Positions 34,186-43,674 of a stretch of DNA of 64,000 nucleotides are shown here, piece after piece. The stretch's first letter is position 1. Every line of letters starts with the position of its first letter. Under the pieces are notes generated by a model. That model did no database searches and had not been told where the DNA came from. It worked only from the letters and a program-made list of their open reading frames with translations. Source of the stretch: Klebsiella huaxiensis (GTDB taxonomy: Bacteria; Pseudomonadota; Gammaproteobacteria; Enterobacterales; Enterobacteriaceae); NCBI RefSeq assembly GCF_003261575.2, contig NZ_CP036175.1, positions 3,410,001 through 3,474,000 of the forward strand, given 5' to 3'. A program made the translations under genes and the position numbers.

Positions 34186-35343
34186 ATGTCTGGATTACAA
34201 AACCCTGTTTCTACCCCGGTAGATCCGATCTGCAATGTCAAACTCTCCTCCGTAACCGTCCCGCTGACGACCGCCGTCAGTGACGCAAAAGTCCTCACCG
34301 GCAGGCAAAATGCGCTGCAAGATGTCGCCTTGTTAATTGCTGAGATTGAAACGGAGGAAGGCCTGAAGGGTCTTGGCTTCACCTATACGCTACGTACCGG
34401 CGGCCCGGCACAGTTTGCCCACGCGCGGGAAATCGCCCCTCTGCTGGTGGGGGAAGACCCTAACGATATCGCTCGCTTATGGAACAAAATGCTGTGGGCC
34501 GGAGCCTCCATTGGCCGTAGCGGCCTGGGCCCGCAGGCGATTGCCGCTTTTGATACCGCGTTGTGGGATCTCAAAGCCAAACGAGCCAGATTACCTCTGG
34601 CCAAACTGCTCGGCGCGCAGCGCAATGCGGTACGCTGCTACAACACTTCAGGTGGCTATCTGCAAGCCTCCGTTGACGAGATTCTGGATAAATCCGCCCA
34701 ATCTCTCGCTCGAGGCATCGGTGGCATCAAAATGAAAGTCGGTCATCCCGACCGGCGTATCGACCTGGCTCGCGTTGCGGCGATTCGCCAGCATCTGGGG
34801 GATGATACTCCTCTGATGGTCGACGTTAACCAACAGTGGGATCGGACAACGGCATTACGAATGGGGCGGTCAATGGAGCAGTTCAATCTGCAATGGATTG
34901 AAGAGCCGCTCGATGCCTGGGATATCGAAGGCCACAAAATGCTCTCTTCGCAGCTTGATACACCGATTGGTACCGGGGAAATGCTGACCAGCGCCAGAGA
35001 AGTGGCCGACTATATCCGCAGCAACGCCGTCGACCTTGTGATGCACGATGCGCCACGCATCGGCGGCATCACGCCATTCCTGAAAGTCCAGAATATGGCG
35101 GAAGATTATGGTCTGATGATGGCTCCGCATTTTGTTATGGAAATTCATCTACACCTGGCCGCAGCATACGCGCATGAAACTTGGGTCGAACATTTCGAAT
35201 GGCTGGAACCGGTATTCAACGAGCGTCTGGAAATACGCGACGGTCATATGATCGTTCCTGACCGCCATGGTCTTGGGCTAACGCTGCACGAGCAAACGAC
35301 GGCCTGGACCGTTGCCCGCTTTGAAACGAATCCGAGGAGGTAA
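34186..35343 (+). CDS. L-talarate/galactarate dehydratase-type enolase superfamily enzyme
   Basis: Mandelate-racemase subgroup enzyme of 385 residues. It closely resembles, from memory, the Salmonella L-talarate/galactarate dehydratase. The expected reaction is removal of water from galactarate or L-talarate to give 5-keto-4-deoxy-glucarate. The catalytic KxK is in GGIKMKVGHPD near residue 185. Metal ligands are in LMVDVNQQWD, IEEPLDAWD and TGEMLTS. The active-site His is in MMAPHFVMEIHLHLAAAYAH near 315. I chose ATG 34186 (MSGLQNPVST) behind AAAAGG; ATG 34129 is in frame but adds 19 residues from the promoter region. It is followed by an MFS carrier. Confidence 0.87.
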   Translation: MSGLQNPVSTPVDPICNVKLSSVTVPLTTAVSDAKVLTGRQNALQDVALLIAEIETEEGLKGLGFTYTLRTGGPAQFAHAREIAPLLVGEDPNDIARLWNKMLWAGASIGRSGLGPQAIAAFDTALWDLKAKRARLPLAKLLGAQRNAVRCYNTSGGYLQASVDEILDKSAQSLARGIGGIKMKVGHPDRRIDLARVAAIRQHLGDDTPLMVDVNQQWDRTTALRMGRSMEQFNLQWIEEPLDAWDIEGHKMLSSQLDTPIGTGEMLTSAREVADYIRSNAVDLVMHDAPRIGGITPFLKVQNMAEDYGLMMAPHFVMEIHLHLAAAYAHETWVEHFEWLEPVFNERLEIRDGHMIVPDRHGLGLTLHEQTTAWTVARFETNPRR

Positions 35344-35416
35344 ATAGAAAAATTCTGTCACCCTGAATCTCAGCATAAGTACTGGCAATTTTAATTTTTC
35401 TCTTTTTATTTTCCTT

Positions 35417-35450
35417 GATGGGGAAGGTCTGAATACGCCCCATCCTTTTA
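35417..35450 (+). terminator. Hairpin between dehydratase and MFS genes
   Basis: GATGGGG/CCCCATC stem (35417-35423 and 35438-35444) followed by CTTTTA. The T run is short, so it may attenuate rather than stop transcription into the carrier gene. Confidence 0.45.
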
Positions 35451-35508
35451 TTAAAAACAATGGCACAGAATATTAAAACCAAATACTGACCTTTATCCGA
35501 GGTACCCA

Positions 35509-36840
35509 ATGAGCGACTCTACAACGCCGATAGCAAAACAAAAAAGTCATACCCGATATATTATATTAATTATCGTTTTTTTAATTACGACCGTTAACTA
35601 CGCGGACCGCGCAACATTATCTATTGCCGGGAGTTCCGTTGCCAGTGAGCTGGGTCTGGATCCCGGTGATATGGGACTCATTTTTTCCGCCTTCGGCTGG
35701 GCTTATCTTCTGATGCAGCTCCCCGGTGGCTGGCTACTGGATAAATACGGCTCGAAAAAGGTTTATACATGGAGCCTGTTTTTCTGGTCGCTGTTCACCT
35801 TTTTGCAGGGCTTTGTTGAATTTGTACCTGCCGTTTCCATGGTCACGACGCTATTTCTGCTCCGGTTTATGCTTGGATTCTCTGAAGCGCCCTCTTTTCC
35901 GGCCAATGCTCGCATCGTCGCCGCCTGGTTTCCGACACATGAGCGCGCCACCGCGTCAGCCTGTTTTAACGCCGGTCAATATTTCGCTCTCGCGTTATTC
36001 TCACCGCTATTAGGCTGGCTGACCTACGCATGGGGTTGGCAGCATGTTTTTACGGTAATGGGCGTGATTGGTTTTATCCTGACCATTATCTGGTCAAAAT
36101 TTGTCTATAACCCGACAGAACATCCGTATATTTCCCAAAAGGAGCTGGATTATATCACCCAGGGTGGCGCAATTATCGATATGGATATGAAAAGCGCCCG
36201 TCCCAAAGTACCGCGTGCTGGCTGGAGGGCGATGAAACAAATGCTCTCCAGCCGCATGCTGATGGGGGTATTTTTTGGTCAGTACTTTATTAATACTATT
36301 ACGTGGTTCTTTCTGACCTGGTTTCCCGTTTATCTGGTACAAGAGCGAGGAATGTCTATTCTTAAAGTAGGCTTTATTGCCTCGATCCCTGCAATTTGCG
36401 GCTTCATAGGCGGCATTTCCGGTGGCATTTGTTCCGACTGGCTATTAAAGAAAGGCCTCAGCCTGACCGCCGCGCGTAAAATTCCTATTGTTGCCGGGAT
36501 GCTACTCGCAACTTCACTGATACTCTGTAACTACACGGATAACGAAATACTGGTCATCATCCTTATGGCGTTGGCCTTTTTCGGCAAAGGATTCGGCGCG
36601 CTGGGCTGGACGGTGATTTCCGATATGGCGCCGAAAGAAGCCGCAGGGATGTGCGGAGGAATGTTTAACGCCTTCGGTAACGTCGCATCTATCGTCACGC
36701 CTTTGGTGATCGGCTATTTAGTTAAAGAATTGCACTCGTTCAATAGCGCATTGGTTTTTGTCAGCGCATCTGCGGTAGCAGCAATGCTCTGCTATCTGCT
36801 GGTTGTCGGTAAAATTTCACGAGTGGAATTACGCTCCTGA
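35509..36840 (+). CDS. MFS sugar-acid (galactarate/glucarate-type) transporter
   Basis: Inner-membrane carrier of 443 residues with 12 predicted helices, of the anion:cation symporter branch that includes GudP and GarP. Typical blocks are TVNYADRATLSIAG in helix 1, GWLLDKYGSKKVY in loop 2-3, and RFMLGFSEAPSFPANARIVA in helix 4. The dehydratase next to it implies uptake of galactarate, talarate or a related hexarate by proton symport. The start ATG 35509 has CGAGG upstream. The gene is 165 bp after the dehydratase and convergent with topB. Confidence 0.88.
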   Translation: MSDSTTPIAKQKSHTRYIILIIVFLITTVNYADRATLSIAGSSVASELGLDPGDMGLIFSAFGWAYLLMQLPGGWLLDKYGSKKVYTWSLFFWSLFTFLQGFVEFVPAVSMVTTLFLLRFMLGFSEAPSFPANARIVAAWFPTHERATASACFNAGQYFALALFSPLLGWLTYAWGWQHVFTVMGVIGFILTIIWSKFVYNPTEHPYISQKELDYITQGGAIIDMDMKSARPKVPRAGWRAMKQMLSSRMLMGVFFGQYFINTITWFFLTWFPVYLVQERGMSILKVGFIASIPAICGFIGGISGGICSDWLLKKGLSLTAARKIPIVAGMLLATSLILCNYTDNEILVIILMALAFFGKGFGALGWTVISDMAPKEAAGMCGGMFNAFGNVASIVTPLVIGYLVKELHSFNSALVFVSASAVAAMLCYLLVVGKISRVELRS

Positions 36841-36846
36841 CATCCT

Positions 36847-36884
36847 TTTTCTGCCCCGGCGATGCCAACTGCCGGGGCAGAAAA
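36847..36884. terminator. Strong hairpin between convergent MFS and topB genes
   Basis: Perfect stem TTTTCTGCCCCGGC/GCCGGGGCAGAAAA with a 10-base loop. It ends 1 bp before the topB stop codon. On both strands the 3' side of the stem is A-rich, so it is not a standard T-run terminator. Confidence 0.55.
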
Positions 36885-36885
36885 C

Positions 36886-38835
36886 TCATGCTGTCGCCTC
36901 TCCGCCCGTCTCATCCGCTGGCCGGGATTTCTTCGCCGTACGCTTGCGAGGAACGCTCTTCTTCTTACCATCGCCCGGCGCGACAATGCCGCGGAAGCGG
37001 CGTACCGGAGTACTGCGCGCCTGGTCGATAAGCTGGAACAACGTGCCTACCAGCGGTTGCATAAAGTCCTGATAGCGGCACTGCTTTTCACTGATTTGCG
37101 TCAGGATCGACTCCCAGTGGGCGGTCATATCCGGACGGGTTGCCATTTCGGGCAGCGAATGGAAAAGCGCCTTCCCGGCATCGGTCGAATGAATATAGCG
37201 CCCCTTCTTGGTTAAGAAACCGCGCTTAAACAGCAGCTCGATAATCCCGGCGCGGGTTGCCTCCGTACCCAGACCATCCGTCGCACGCAGGATCTTCTTC
37301 AGATCCTTATCCTGCACGAAGCGGGCTATCCCGGTCATCGCCGACAAAATCGTCGCATCGGTGAAATGACGCGGCGGCTGGGTCTGACGTTCCACGACTT
37401 CGCCCTTTTCGCACAACAGTTCGTCATTTTTAGCCACCACTGGCAGCGGTGTCCCATCGTTTTCCTCATCGCGCTCTTTATTGCCCAGCAGCGTTCGCCA
37501 ACCGGCTTCCGCCAGGAAACGGGCTTTGGCGATAAATTTGCCGTTGGCGATATCGAGATCGATCTGGCATTTGCGAAACACCGCATCCGGGCAAAACTGC
37601 ATCAGGTACTGACGAGCAACCAGGCCGTAGACCTTTTCTTCGTTGTCGCTGAGCTTCACCTGTGAGCTGCGCGCGGTGGGAATGATAGCGTGGTGCGCAT
37701 CGACCTTTTTATCATCCCAGCAGCGGTTGCGGATCTCCGGGTCCACCACCGGCTGCGGTAGCAGGTCTGCCGCGTGCACGCTAATGGCGTTCAGCACCGC
37801 ATGACGACCGGCAAAATGCTCTTCTGGCAGATAGCGGCTATCCGAACGCGGATAGGTAATGAGTTTGTGGGTTTCATACAGCTTCTGGCAGATATCCAGC
37901 ACGTTCTGCGCGCTAAAACCAAAGCGCTTCGCGGCTTCAATCTGTAGCGCGGAAAGCGAGAACGGCAGCGGCGCAGGCTCGGAATCCCGCTTGTCGTTAT
38001 AAGCGGTCACCGTCGCCGGTTGGCCTTCAATGCGCTTAACAACGTGTTCGGCAAGCGGGCGGTGGAGCAAGCGCCCCTCTTCGTCCTGATATGACTCACA
38101 GGCTTCGCTTGGTACCCAGTTAGCGACAAAGCGTTCATCCTTCGGCGTGACGATATGCGCCTTCACGTCGAAGAAATCTTTAGCGACGAAGTTTTCAATC
38201 TCTTCATCGCGGCGCACCACCAGGCCAAGCACCGGAGTCTGCACGCGCCCGACGGATAACACTCCCTGATAACCCGCGTTACGACCGAGAATAGTATAGG
38301 CGCGAGTCATGTTGATCCCGTACAACCAGTCGGCGCGAGCGCGGGCCAGCGCCGAGACGCACAGCGGAATAAATTCACTGTTGGCACGCAGGCGGTTTAT
38401 CGCCCGCTCTACCGCCTGCGGGTTAAGGTCGTTAATCAGGCAGCGCTGTACCTGCTGGCGCTTTTCCGGCGCCAGCTGCAGATAATCCAGTACCTCATCT
38501 ACCAGCAGTTGACCTTCCCTGTCCGGGTCACCCGCGTGAATCACTTCCTGGGCATCACCGAGCAGGCGCTTAATCACGTTAAGCTGTTTGGTCACAGACG
38601 GTTTGGGTTGAAGCTGCCACTTCTCAGGCACGATGGGCAGGTCGAGCAGGTTCCAGCGCGCATAGCGCCCGTCATAGACGTCAGGCTGCGCCTGCTCCAG
38701 TAGATGGCCGATACACCAGGTGACCACCTGTCCGTCACCGCACTCAATGTAGCCGTCGCCTTTGCGATGCGGCTTTGGCAGCACCTCAGCGATGGCGCGC
38801 CCGAGACTTGGTTTTTCCGCAATAAACAGCCGCAT
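36886..38835 (-). CDS. topB: DNA topoisomerase III
   Basis: Type IA topoisomerase that decatenates DNA and resolves recombination or replication intermediates, often with RecQ. The product is 649 residues (653 in E. coli). The N-terminal Toprim domain shows MRLFIAEKPSLGRAIAEVLP and HAGDPDREGQLLVDEVLDYL. The active-site Tyr is in KLITYPRSDSRYLPEEH near residue 328. The C-terminus is basic (GKKKSVPRKRTAKKSRPA), as expected for DNA binding. It is 4 bp downstream of selD on the same strand, hence co-transcribed. Confidence 0.97.
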   Translation of the reverse strand: MRLFIAEKPSLGRAIAEVLPKPHRKGDGYIECGDGQVVTWCIGHLLEQAQPDVYDGRYARWNLLDLPIVPEKWQLQPKPSVTKQLNVIKRLLGDAQEVIHAGDPDREGQLLVDEVLDYLQLAPEKRQQVQRCLINDLNPQAVERAINRLRANSEFIPLCVSALARARADWLYGINMTRAYTILGRNAGYQGVLSVGRVQTPVLGLVVRRDEEIENFVAKDFFDVKAHIVTPKDERFVANWVPSEACESYQDEEGRLLHRPLAEHVVKRIEGQPATVTAYNDKRDSEPAPLPFSLSALQIEAAKRFGFSAQNVLDICQKLYETHKLITYPRSDSRYLPEEHFAGRHAVLNAISVHAADLLPQPVVDPEIRNRCWDDKKVDAHHAIIPTARSSQVKLSDNEEKVYGLVARQYLMQFCPDAVFRKCQIDLDIANGKFIAKARFLAEAGWRTLLGNKERDEENDGTPLPVVAKNDELLCEKGEVVERQTQPPRHFTDATILSAMTGIARFVQDKDLKKILRATDGLGTEATRAGIIELLFKRGFLTKKGRYIHSTDAGKALFHSLPEMATRPDMTAHWESILTQISEKQCRYQDFMQPLVGTLFQLIDQARSTPVRRFRGIVAPGDGKKKSVPRKRTAKKSRPADETGGEATA

Positions 38836-38839
38836 GAAA

Positions 38840-39883
38840 TCAACGGATCTCGATCATTGGGCGACCGCCGCGGGCGGTGACCAGCTCGCCGATGGCGGCA
38901 AGCGTAATACCGTACTCAGCCGCCGCGGCCTGAACCTCAGCTTCCGCATCCGGCGTTACCGCCAGCAACAGACCGCCGGAGGTCTGCGGGTCGCACAGCA
39001 AATCGCGCCACTCTGGCGGCATTTCGCCCATCAGATGACCGTAGCTGGCAAAGTTACGCCCGGTACCGCCCGGCACCGCGCCCGCTGCAATATACGCTTC
39101 CACACCAGGTAGTTTCGGGATATCGGCGTAAGTTAGCTGCGCCTGTACACCCGCGCCACGGCACACTTCGCTCAGGTGGCCAAGCAGCCCAAAGCCGGTG
39201 ACGTCGGTCATCGCTTTTACACTTTCAATGTTGGCAAACGCTGAACCAACGAGGTTCATCTGGCACATGGTTTCCGTCGCCAGCCCCTGATGCTCAGGCT
39301 TCAAGAGCGATTTTTTCTCGGCGGTAGTCAGCACGCCGATACCCAGCGGTTTAGTGAGATACAGTTTGCAGCCTGCCTGAGCGGTGCTGTTTTTCTTCAC
39401 CCGCTCGGTCGGCACCACGCCGGTCACCGCGAGACCGAAAATAGGTTCCGGGGCATCAATCGAGTGGCCGCCCGCAAGAGCAATGCCCGCCTGCTGGCAA
39501 GCAAAGCGCCCGCCATCGACGACCTGACGAGCGATTTCCGGTGCCAGGGTATTAATCGGCCAGCCGAGAATGGCGATCGCCATGATCGGTTTACCGCCCA
39601 TCGCGAAAATATCGCTGATGGCGTTGGTGGCGGCAATGCGCCCGAAGTCGAATGGGCTATCGACGATCGGCATAAAAAAGTCGGTGGTGCTGACAATTGA
39701 CGTGCCGTTGCCGAGGTCATATACGGCTGCATCATCGCTGGTCTCATTGCCCACCAGCAGATTCGGATCGATAAACTTCGCCTGGTCACTCTGCAGAATC
39801 GTTTCCAACACTTTAGGGGAAATTTTACACCCGCAACCGGCTCCGTGGCTGTATTGCGTTAAACGAATAGCTTGCTCGCTCAT
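38840..39883 (-). CDS. selD: Selenide, water dikinase
   Basis: Makes selenophosphate from selenide and ATP, the selenium donor for selenocysteine and seleno-tRNA. The product is 347 residues, as in E. coli. The catalytic pair Cys17 and Lys20 is in SHGAGCGCKISPKVLE; the residue is Cys, not selenocysteine. The ATP-binding glycine loop GLAVTG and the DVTGFGLLGHL block are present. I chose ATG 39883 (MSEQAIRLTQ) because AGGAG lies 6 bases upstream; the ATG two codons earlier abuts the ribosome binding site. It precedes topB by 4 bp. Confidence 0.97.
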   Translation of the reverse strand: MSEQAIRLTQYSHGAGCGCKISPKVLETILQSDQAKFIDPNLLVGNETSDDAAVYDLGNGTSIVSTTDFFMPIVDSPFDFGRIAATNAISDIFAMGGKPIMAIAILGWPINTLAPEIARQVVDGGRFACQQAGIALAGGHSIDAPEPIFGLAVTGVVPTERVKKNSTAQAGCKLYLTKPLGIGVLTTAEKKSLLKPEHQGLATETMCQMNLVGSAFANIESVKAMTDVTGFGLLGHLSEVCRGAGVQAQLTYADIPKLPGVEAYIAAGAVPGGTGRNFASYGHLMGEMPPEWRDLLCDPQTSGGLLLAVTPDAEAEVQAAAAEYGITLAAIGELVTARGGRPMIEIR

Positions 39884-40109
39884 GGACATCTCCTGTCATT
39901 GCAATCCCGCTATGGTAGCGCCCAAATGCCAAGGTGATAAGTACGACAGTCCTAAATCGCGCATAGTTGCTCATTAAGCAGACAAAAAACCGATTTTGCG
40001 ATACAGAACCCTTTTTTTAACGCCATTTTAACCTCTACTAAAAAATGACAGAAATGTGACAAAAATAATTCTGTTTCATCTGGACATATAACAACGTAAG
40101 GAAATTTTA

Positions 40110-40856
40110 ATGAAAAAGCGCGTTCTCGCCCTTTGCCTGGCCAGTTTCTTCTCCATTAACGCTTTCGCCCTGGCTCCAGCCGGTAACGACGTCACCACTA
40201 AACCCGATCTCTACTATCTGACCAATGCTCAGGCCATTGATAGCCTGGCGCTGCTGCCACCGCCACCGGAAGTAGGAAGCATCGCATTTTTAAACGATCA
40301 GGCGATGTATGAAAAAGGCCGTCTGCTGCGCGGCACCGAGCGCGGTAAATTAGCCGTGGAAGACGCGAATCTGAGCGGCGGCGGCGTGGCCAATGCCTTC
40401 TCTGGCGCCTTCGGTTCGCCCATTACCGCGAAAGATGCGCCGGAGCTGCATAAGTTACTGACCAATATGATTGAAGATGCCGGGGACCTGGCGACGCGCG
40501 GCGCGAAAGAGAAGTATATGCGTATTCGGCCATTTGCGTTTTACGGCGTCGCCACCTGTAACACCACGGAACAGGATGCGCTGTCGAAAAACGGCTCCTA
40601 TCCTTCCGGCCACACCTCTATCGGCTGGGCCACGGCGCTGGTGCTGGCTGAGGTCAATCCACAGCGGCAAAACGAAATTCTTAAACGCGGATTTGAGCTG
40701 GGTGAGAGCCGGGTTATTTGCGGTTATCACTGGCAGAGCGACGTAGACGCGGCGCGGATTGTCGGTTCGGCAGTGGTCGCCACGCTGCATACCAATCCGG
40801 CCTTCCAGCAACAGCTGCAGAAAGCGAAAGACGAATTCGCTAAACAGCAGAAGTAA
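40110..40856 (+). CDS. phoN: Class A non-specific acid phosphatase (PhoN/PhoC type)
   Basis: Periplasmic vanadium-haloperoxidase-like acid phosphatase, 248 residues. It hydrolyses phosphomonoesters broadly and in related strains transfers phosphate to nucleosides. A signal peptide (MKKRVLALCLASFFSINAFA) ends at AFA. The signature KX6RP...PSGH...SRX5HX3D is complete: KYMRIRPFAF near 135, SYPSGHTSIGW near 165 and SRVICGYHWQSD near 200. The sequence is very like Raoultella/Klebsiella PhoC as I remember it. It lies between selD and ydjA, where E. coli K-12 has no such gene. A TGACAG-type direct repeat at 40045-40062 upstream resembles a PHO box, but in reverse orientation. Confidence 0.93.
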   Translation: MKKRVLALCLASFFSINAFALAPAGNDVTTKPDLYYLTNAQAIDSLALLPPPPEVGSIAFLNDQAMYEKGRLLRGTERGKLAVEDANLSGGGVANAFSGAFGSPITAKDAPELHKLLTNMIEDAGDLATRGAKEKYMRIRPFAFYGVATCNTTEQDALSKNGSYPSGHTSIGWATALVLAEVNPQRQNEILKRGFELGESRVICGYHWQSDVDAARIVGSAVVATLHTNPAFQQQLQKAKDEFAKQQK

Positions 40857-40869
40857 CTTCGTCGCCGTT

Positions 40870-40957
40870 GGAACCCCGGAGACGGCGCTTGACGCGCCCT
40901 GTCCGGGCTACGGTTCCAAAGCACAGGCCGGGTCAGGCGCTAGCCGCCACCCGGCAA
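40870..40957. repeat. REP/BIME cluster after the acid phosphatase
   Basis: Two inverted REP-type units: GACGGCGCTTGACGCGCC...CCGGGCTACGG and CAGGCCGGGTCAGGCGC...CCGCCACCCGGC. They lie between convergent phoN and ydjA. Confidence 0.8.
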
Positions 40958-40970
40958 AACGCGGATGCAG

Positions 40971-41522
40971 TTAGAAGTGCGTCACAAACGGCGTGGTATC
41001 CGGCAGCGCGAAGCTGGTTGAGGCTTTGAGTTGCGGCGTCCCCAGATAGAGAAAACCAACAATTTTATCCTGCTCACGACAGGCAAAGCCTTCACGTACT
41101 ACCGGGCTCTCGGTTAACGCACCGCTGCGCCAGATGCCGTTAAAGCCTTGCGCGACGGCCGCCATCTGCATGGCCATGACCGCGCACCCCGCCGACATCT
41201 CCTGTTCCCACTTCGGCACCTTAGGGTGATCTTCACAGTGTGCCACCACGGTAATAATCAGCGGTGCACGAAACGGCGCGCTACGGGCCTTCTCAATCGC
41301 CTTCTCATCTGCTCCTGCCGCCACCGCACCTTTTTCCAGTAGCTGGCTAAAGCGCTCGCGCCCTTCATCGGCAATAATAAAGAAACGCCACGGTTGCAGC
41401 GTTCCGTGGTCCGGCGCGCGCAGGCCAGCGCGAAGGATATTTTCCAGCTGTTCACCTGCCGGGGCCGGGTCAATCAGACGTGAAGCGCTGCGGCGATTAA
41501 CCAGTAGTTCGAGAGCATCCAT
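40971..41522 (-). CDS. ydjA: Nitroreductase family protein YdjA
   Basis: Small FMN-dependent nitroreductase-fold protein of 183 residues, equal to E. coli YdjA. Marks of the family are NRRSASRLIDPAP near the N-terminus (FMN phosphate contact), APDHGTLQPWRFFI near residue 37, and QGFNGIWRSGALTESPVVR near 130. E. coli YdjA has little activity on nitroaromatics and its true substrate is unknown. I chose ATG 41522 (MDALELLVNRRS) with GGAG upstream; the frame is open for 47 more codons that show no similarity. Confidence 0.95.
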   Translation of the reverse strand: MDALELLVNRRSASRLIDPAPAGEQLENILRAGLRAPDHGTLQPWRFFIIADEGRERFSQLLEKGAVAAGADEKAIEKARSAPFRAPLIITVVAHCEDHPKVPKWEQEMSAGCAVMAMQMAAVAQGFNGIWRSGALTESPVVREGFACREQDKIVGFLYLGTPQLKASTSFALPDTTPFVTHF

Positions 41523-41688
41523 CTGTGTAACTCCTGTGATGTGATTTTTCATAAAATTAACATGCGCAAGGATTTTGTTACAGCCCGATGGGTGATTCCT
41601 GCTGACAACCGTCGGCACTCTCTTTAGGATAGCCAGACGCGGCGGCCCTTGCGGCTCGCCCATTTTTGATAATGCTTAGGGAGAATAC

Positions 41689-43542
41689 ATGCGAACTCTT
41701 TGGCGACTGCTCGCCGGAATTTTTAAATGGACATGGCGAGTACTCAACTTCATTCGCCAGCTCGCACTGAACGTGGTTTTCCTGGTGCTGGTGCTGGCCT
41801 GCGTCGGCATCTGGGCCCAGTTCAGCACCACCACAACGGAACACACCACTCGCGGCGCGCTGTTGATGGATATCACCGGCGTGGTGGTCGATAAACCTTC
41901 AGCCAGCAGCAAACTAGGGGTTATTGGTCGTCAGCTGTTTGGCGCCAGCTCCGATCGTCTGCAGGAAAACTCACTGTTCGATATTGTGCAAACCATTCGT
42001 CAGGCGAAAGATGACCGGAACATCACCGGTATCGTGCTGGATCTGAAGAATTTTGCTGGTGGCGATCAGCCCTCGATGCAGTATATCGGCAAAGCGCTGC
42101 GCGAATTCCGCGACAGCGGTAAGCCAGTTTATGCCGTTGGCAGCAGCTACAGCCAGGGTCAGTACTATCTGGCCAGCTTCGCCAATAAAATCTGGCTCTC
42201 ACCGCAGGGCGAAGTAGATCTGCACGGTTTTGCCACCAACGGCCTGTACTATAAATCCCTGCTCGACAAGCTCAAAGTCTCGACCCACGTTTTCCGCGTC
42301 GGCACCTATAAGTCAGCGGTAGAACCGTTTATCCGCGACGATATGTCTCCGGCGGCGCGCGAAGCGGATAGCCGCTGGATTGGTGAGCTGTGGCAAAACT
42401 ACCTCAACACCATCGCCGCTAACCGCCAGATTACCACTCAGCAGCTGTTCCCCGGCGCTCAGGGCGTGATTGACGGACTGCGTAAAGTCGATGGCGACAC
42501 GGCAAAATATGCGCTGGATAACAAGCTGGTTGATGAGCTGGGCACCTCCACGGATGTGGAAAAAGCGCTGACCAAGCAGTTTGGCTGGAGCAAAGCGGAT
42601 AACAACTACAGCGCTATCAGCTACTACGATTACACGGTGAAAACGCCTGCCGATCAGGGCTCCGCGATTGCAGTTATCTTTGCTAACGGCGCGATAATGG
42701 ATGGCGAAGAAACGCCGGGTAACGTTGGTGGCGATACCACCGCCGCACAAATCCGCGATGCGCGTCTGGATCCGAAAGTTAAAGCTATCGTTCTGCGGGT
42801 CAACAGCCCTGGCGGCAGCGTCAGCGCCTCAGAGGTGATTCGCGAAGAGCTGGCTGCGGCAAAAGCGGCAGGTAAACCCGTCGTCGTCTCCATGGGCGGC
42901 ATGGCCGCTTCCGGCGGTTACTGGATCTCAACCCCGGCGGATTACATTGTGGCGAACCCAAGCACCCTCACCGGCTCCATCGGTATCTTTGGGGTGATTA
43001 ATACCGTCGAGAATACGCTGGGGTCGATTGGCGTACACACCGACGGCGTGGCAACCTCGCCGCTGGCCGATGTCTCCACCACCAAAGCCCTGCCGCCAGA
43101 AGTGCAGCAACTGATGCAGTTGACCATCGAAAATGGCTATAAGCGCTTCATCACCCTGGTGGCGACCGCGCGTAAGAGCACGCCGGAAAAAATTGACCAA
43201 ATCGCTCAGGGCCACGTCTGGACGGGTGAAGATGCGAAGGCTAACGGCCTGGTCGATGGCCTCGGCGACTTCGACGACGCAGTGGCGAAAGCTGCAGAGC
43301 TGGCGAAGCTGAAACAGTGGCATATCAATTACTATCAGGAAGATCCCACTTTCTTCTCAATGATGGTAGATAGCCTGACCGGTTCGGTCCGCGCAGCGCT
43401 GCCGGCAGCAGTACAGGCGTATCTGCCTGCGCCGGTAGCCGCGGCGGCTAACGCGGTGAAAACCGAGAGCGACAAGCTGGCGGCGTTCAACGATCCGCAA
43501 AACCGTTACGCTTTCTGCTTAACCTGCGCCAATATTCGTTAA
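41689..43542 (+). CDS. sppA: Protease IV (signal peptide peptidase)
   Basis: Inner-membrane serine protease that degrades cleaved signal peptides. The product is 617 residues (618 in E. coli), the long tandem-domain form. One N-terminal membrane helix (LALNVVFLVLVLACVGIWAQ) anchors it. The general-base Lys is in VGTYKSAVEPF near residue 209 in the N-terminal domain, and the nucleophile Ser is in GGMAASGGYWIS near 409 in the C-terminal domain, so the dyad is intact. It has a terminator after it. Confidence 0.97.
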   Translation: MRTLWRLLAGIFKWTWRVLNFIRQLALNVVFLVLVLACVGIWAQFSTTTTEHTTRGALLMDITGVVVDKPSASSKLGVIGRQLFGASSDRLQENSLFDIVQTIRQAKDDRNITGIVLDLKNFAGGDQPSMQYIGKALREFRDSGKPVYAVGSSYSQGQYYLASFANKIWLSPQGEVDLHGFATNGLYYKSLLDKLKVSTHVFRVGTYKSAVEPFIRDDMSPAAREADSRWIGELWQNYLNTIAANRQITTQQLFPGAQGVIDGLRKVDGDTAKYALDNKLVDELGTSTDVEKALTKQFGWSKADNNYSAISYYDYTVKTPADQGSAIAVIFANGAIMDGEETPGNVGGDTTAAQIRDARLDPKVKAIVLRVNSPGGSVSASEVIREELAAAKAAGKPVVVSMGGMAASGGYWISTPADYIVANPSTLTGSIGIFGVINTVENTLGSIGVHTDGVATSPLADVSTTKALPPEVQQLMQLTIENGYKRFITLVATARKSTPEKIDQIAQGHVWTGEDAKANGLVDGLGDFDDAVAKAAELAKLKQWHINYYQEDPTFFSMMVDSLTGSVRAALPAAVQAYLPAPVAAAANAVKTESDKLAAFNDPQNRYAFCLTCANIR

Positions 43543-43548
43543 TCCTCT

Positions 43549-43575
43549 GCCGCCCCAATCACGGGGCGGCATTTA
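43549..43575 (+). terminator. Terminator-like hairpin after sppA
   Basis: Stem GCCGCCCC/GGGGCGGC (43549-43570) with a 5-base loop, then ATTTATA. The T run is weak but the position, 7 bp after the stop, fits sppA. Confidence 0.65.
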
Positions 43576-43595
43576 TACACTTCATCCATTACACA

Positions 43596-43639
43596 CGAAA
43601 GCAGCCAACGCACATGCAACTTGCAGCGTGTCGGGTATA
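43596..43639 (+). repeat. ERIC remnant (3' end only) upstream of ansA
   Basis: Matches the last 44 bases of ERIC: GCAGCCAACGCACATGCAAC then TTGCAGCGTGTCGGGTATA. The element is truncated and has diverged. It ends 36 bp before the ansA start. Confidence 0.8.
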
Positions 43640-43674
43640 TACTTCGCCGGTCCATGTATAACCTAAGCGATGCT

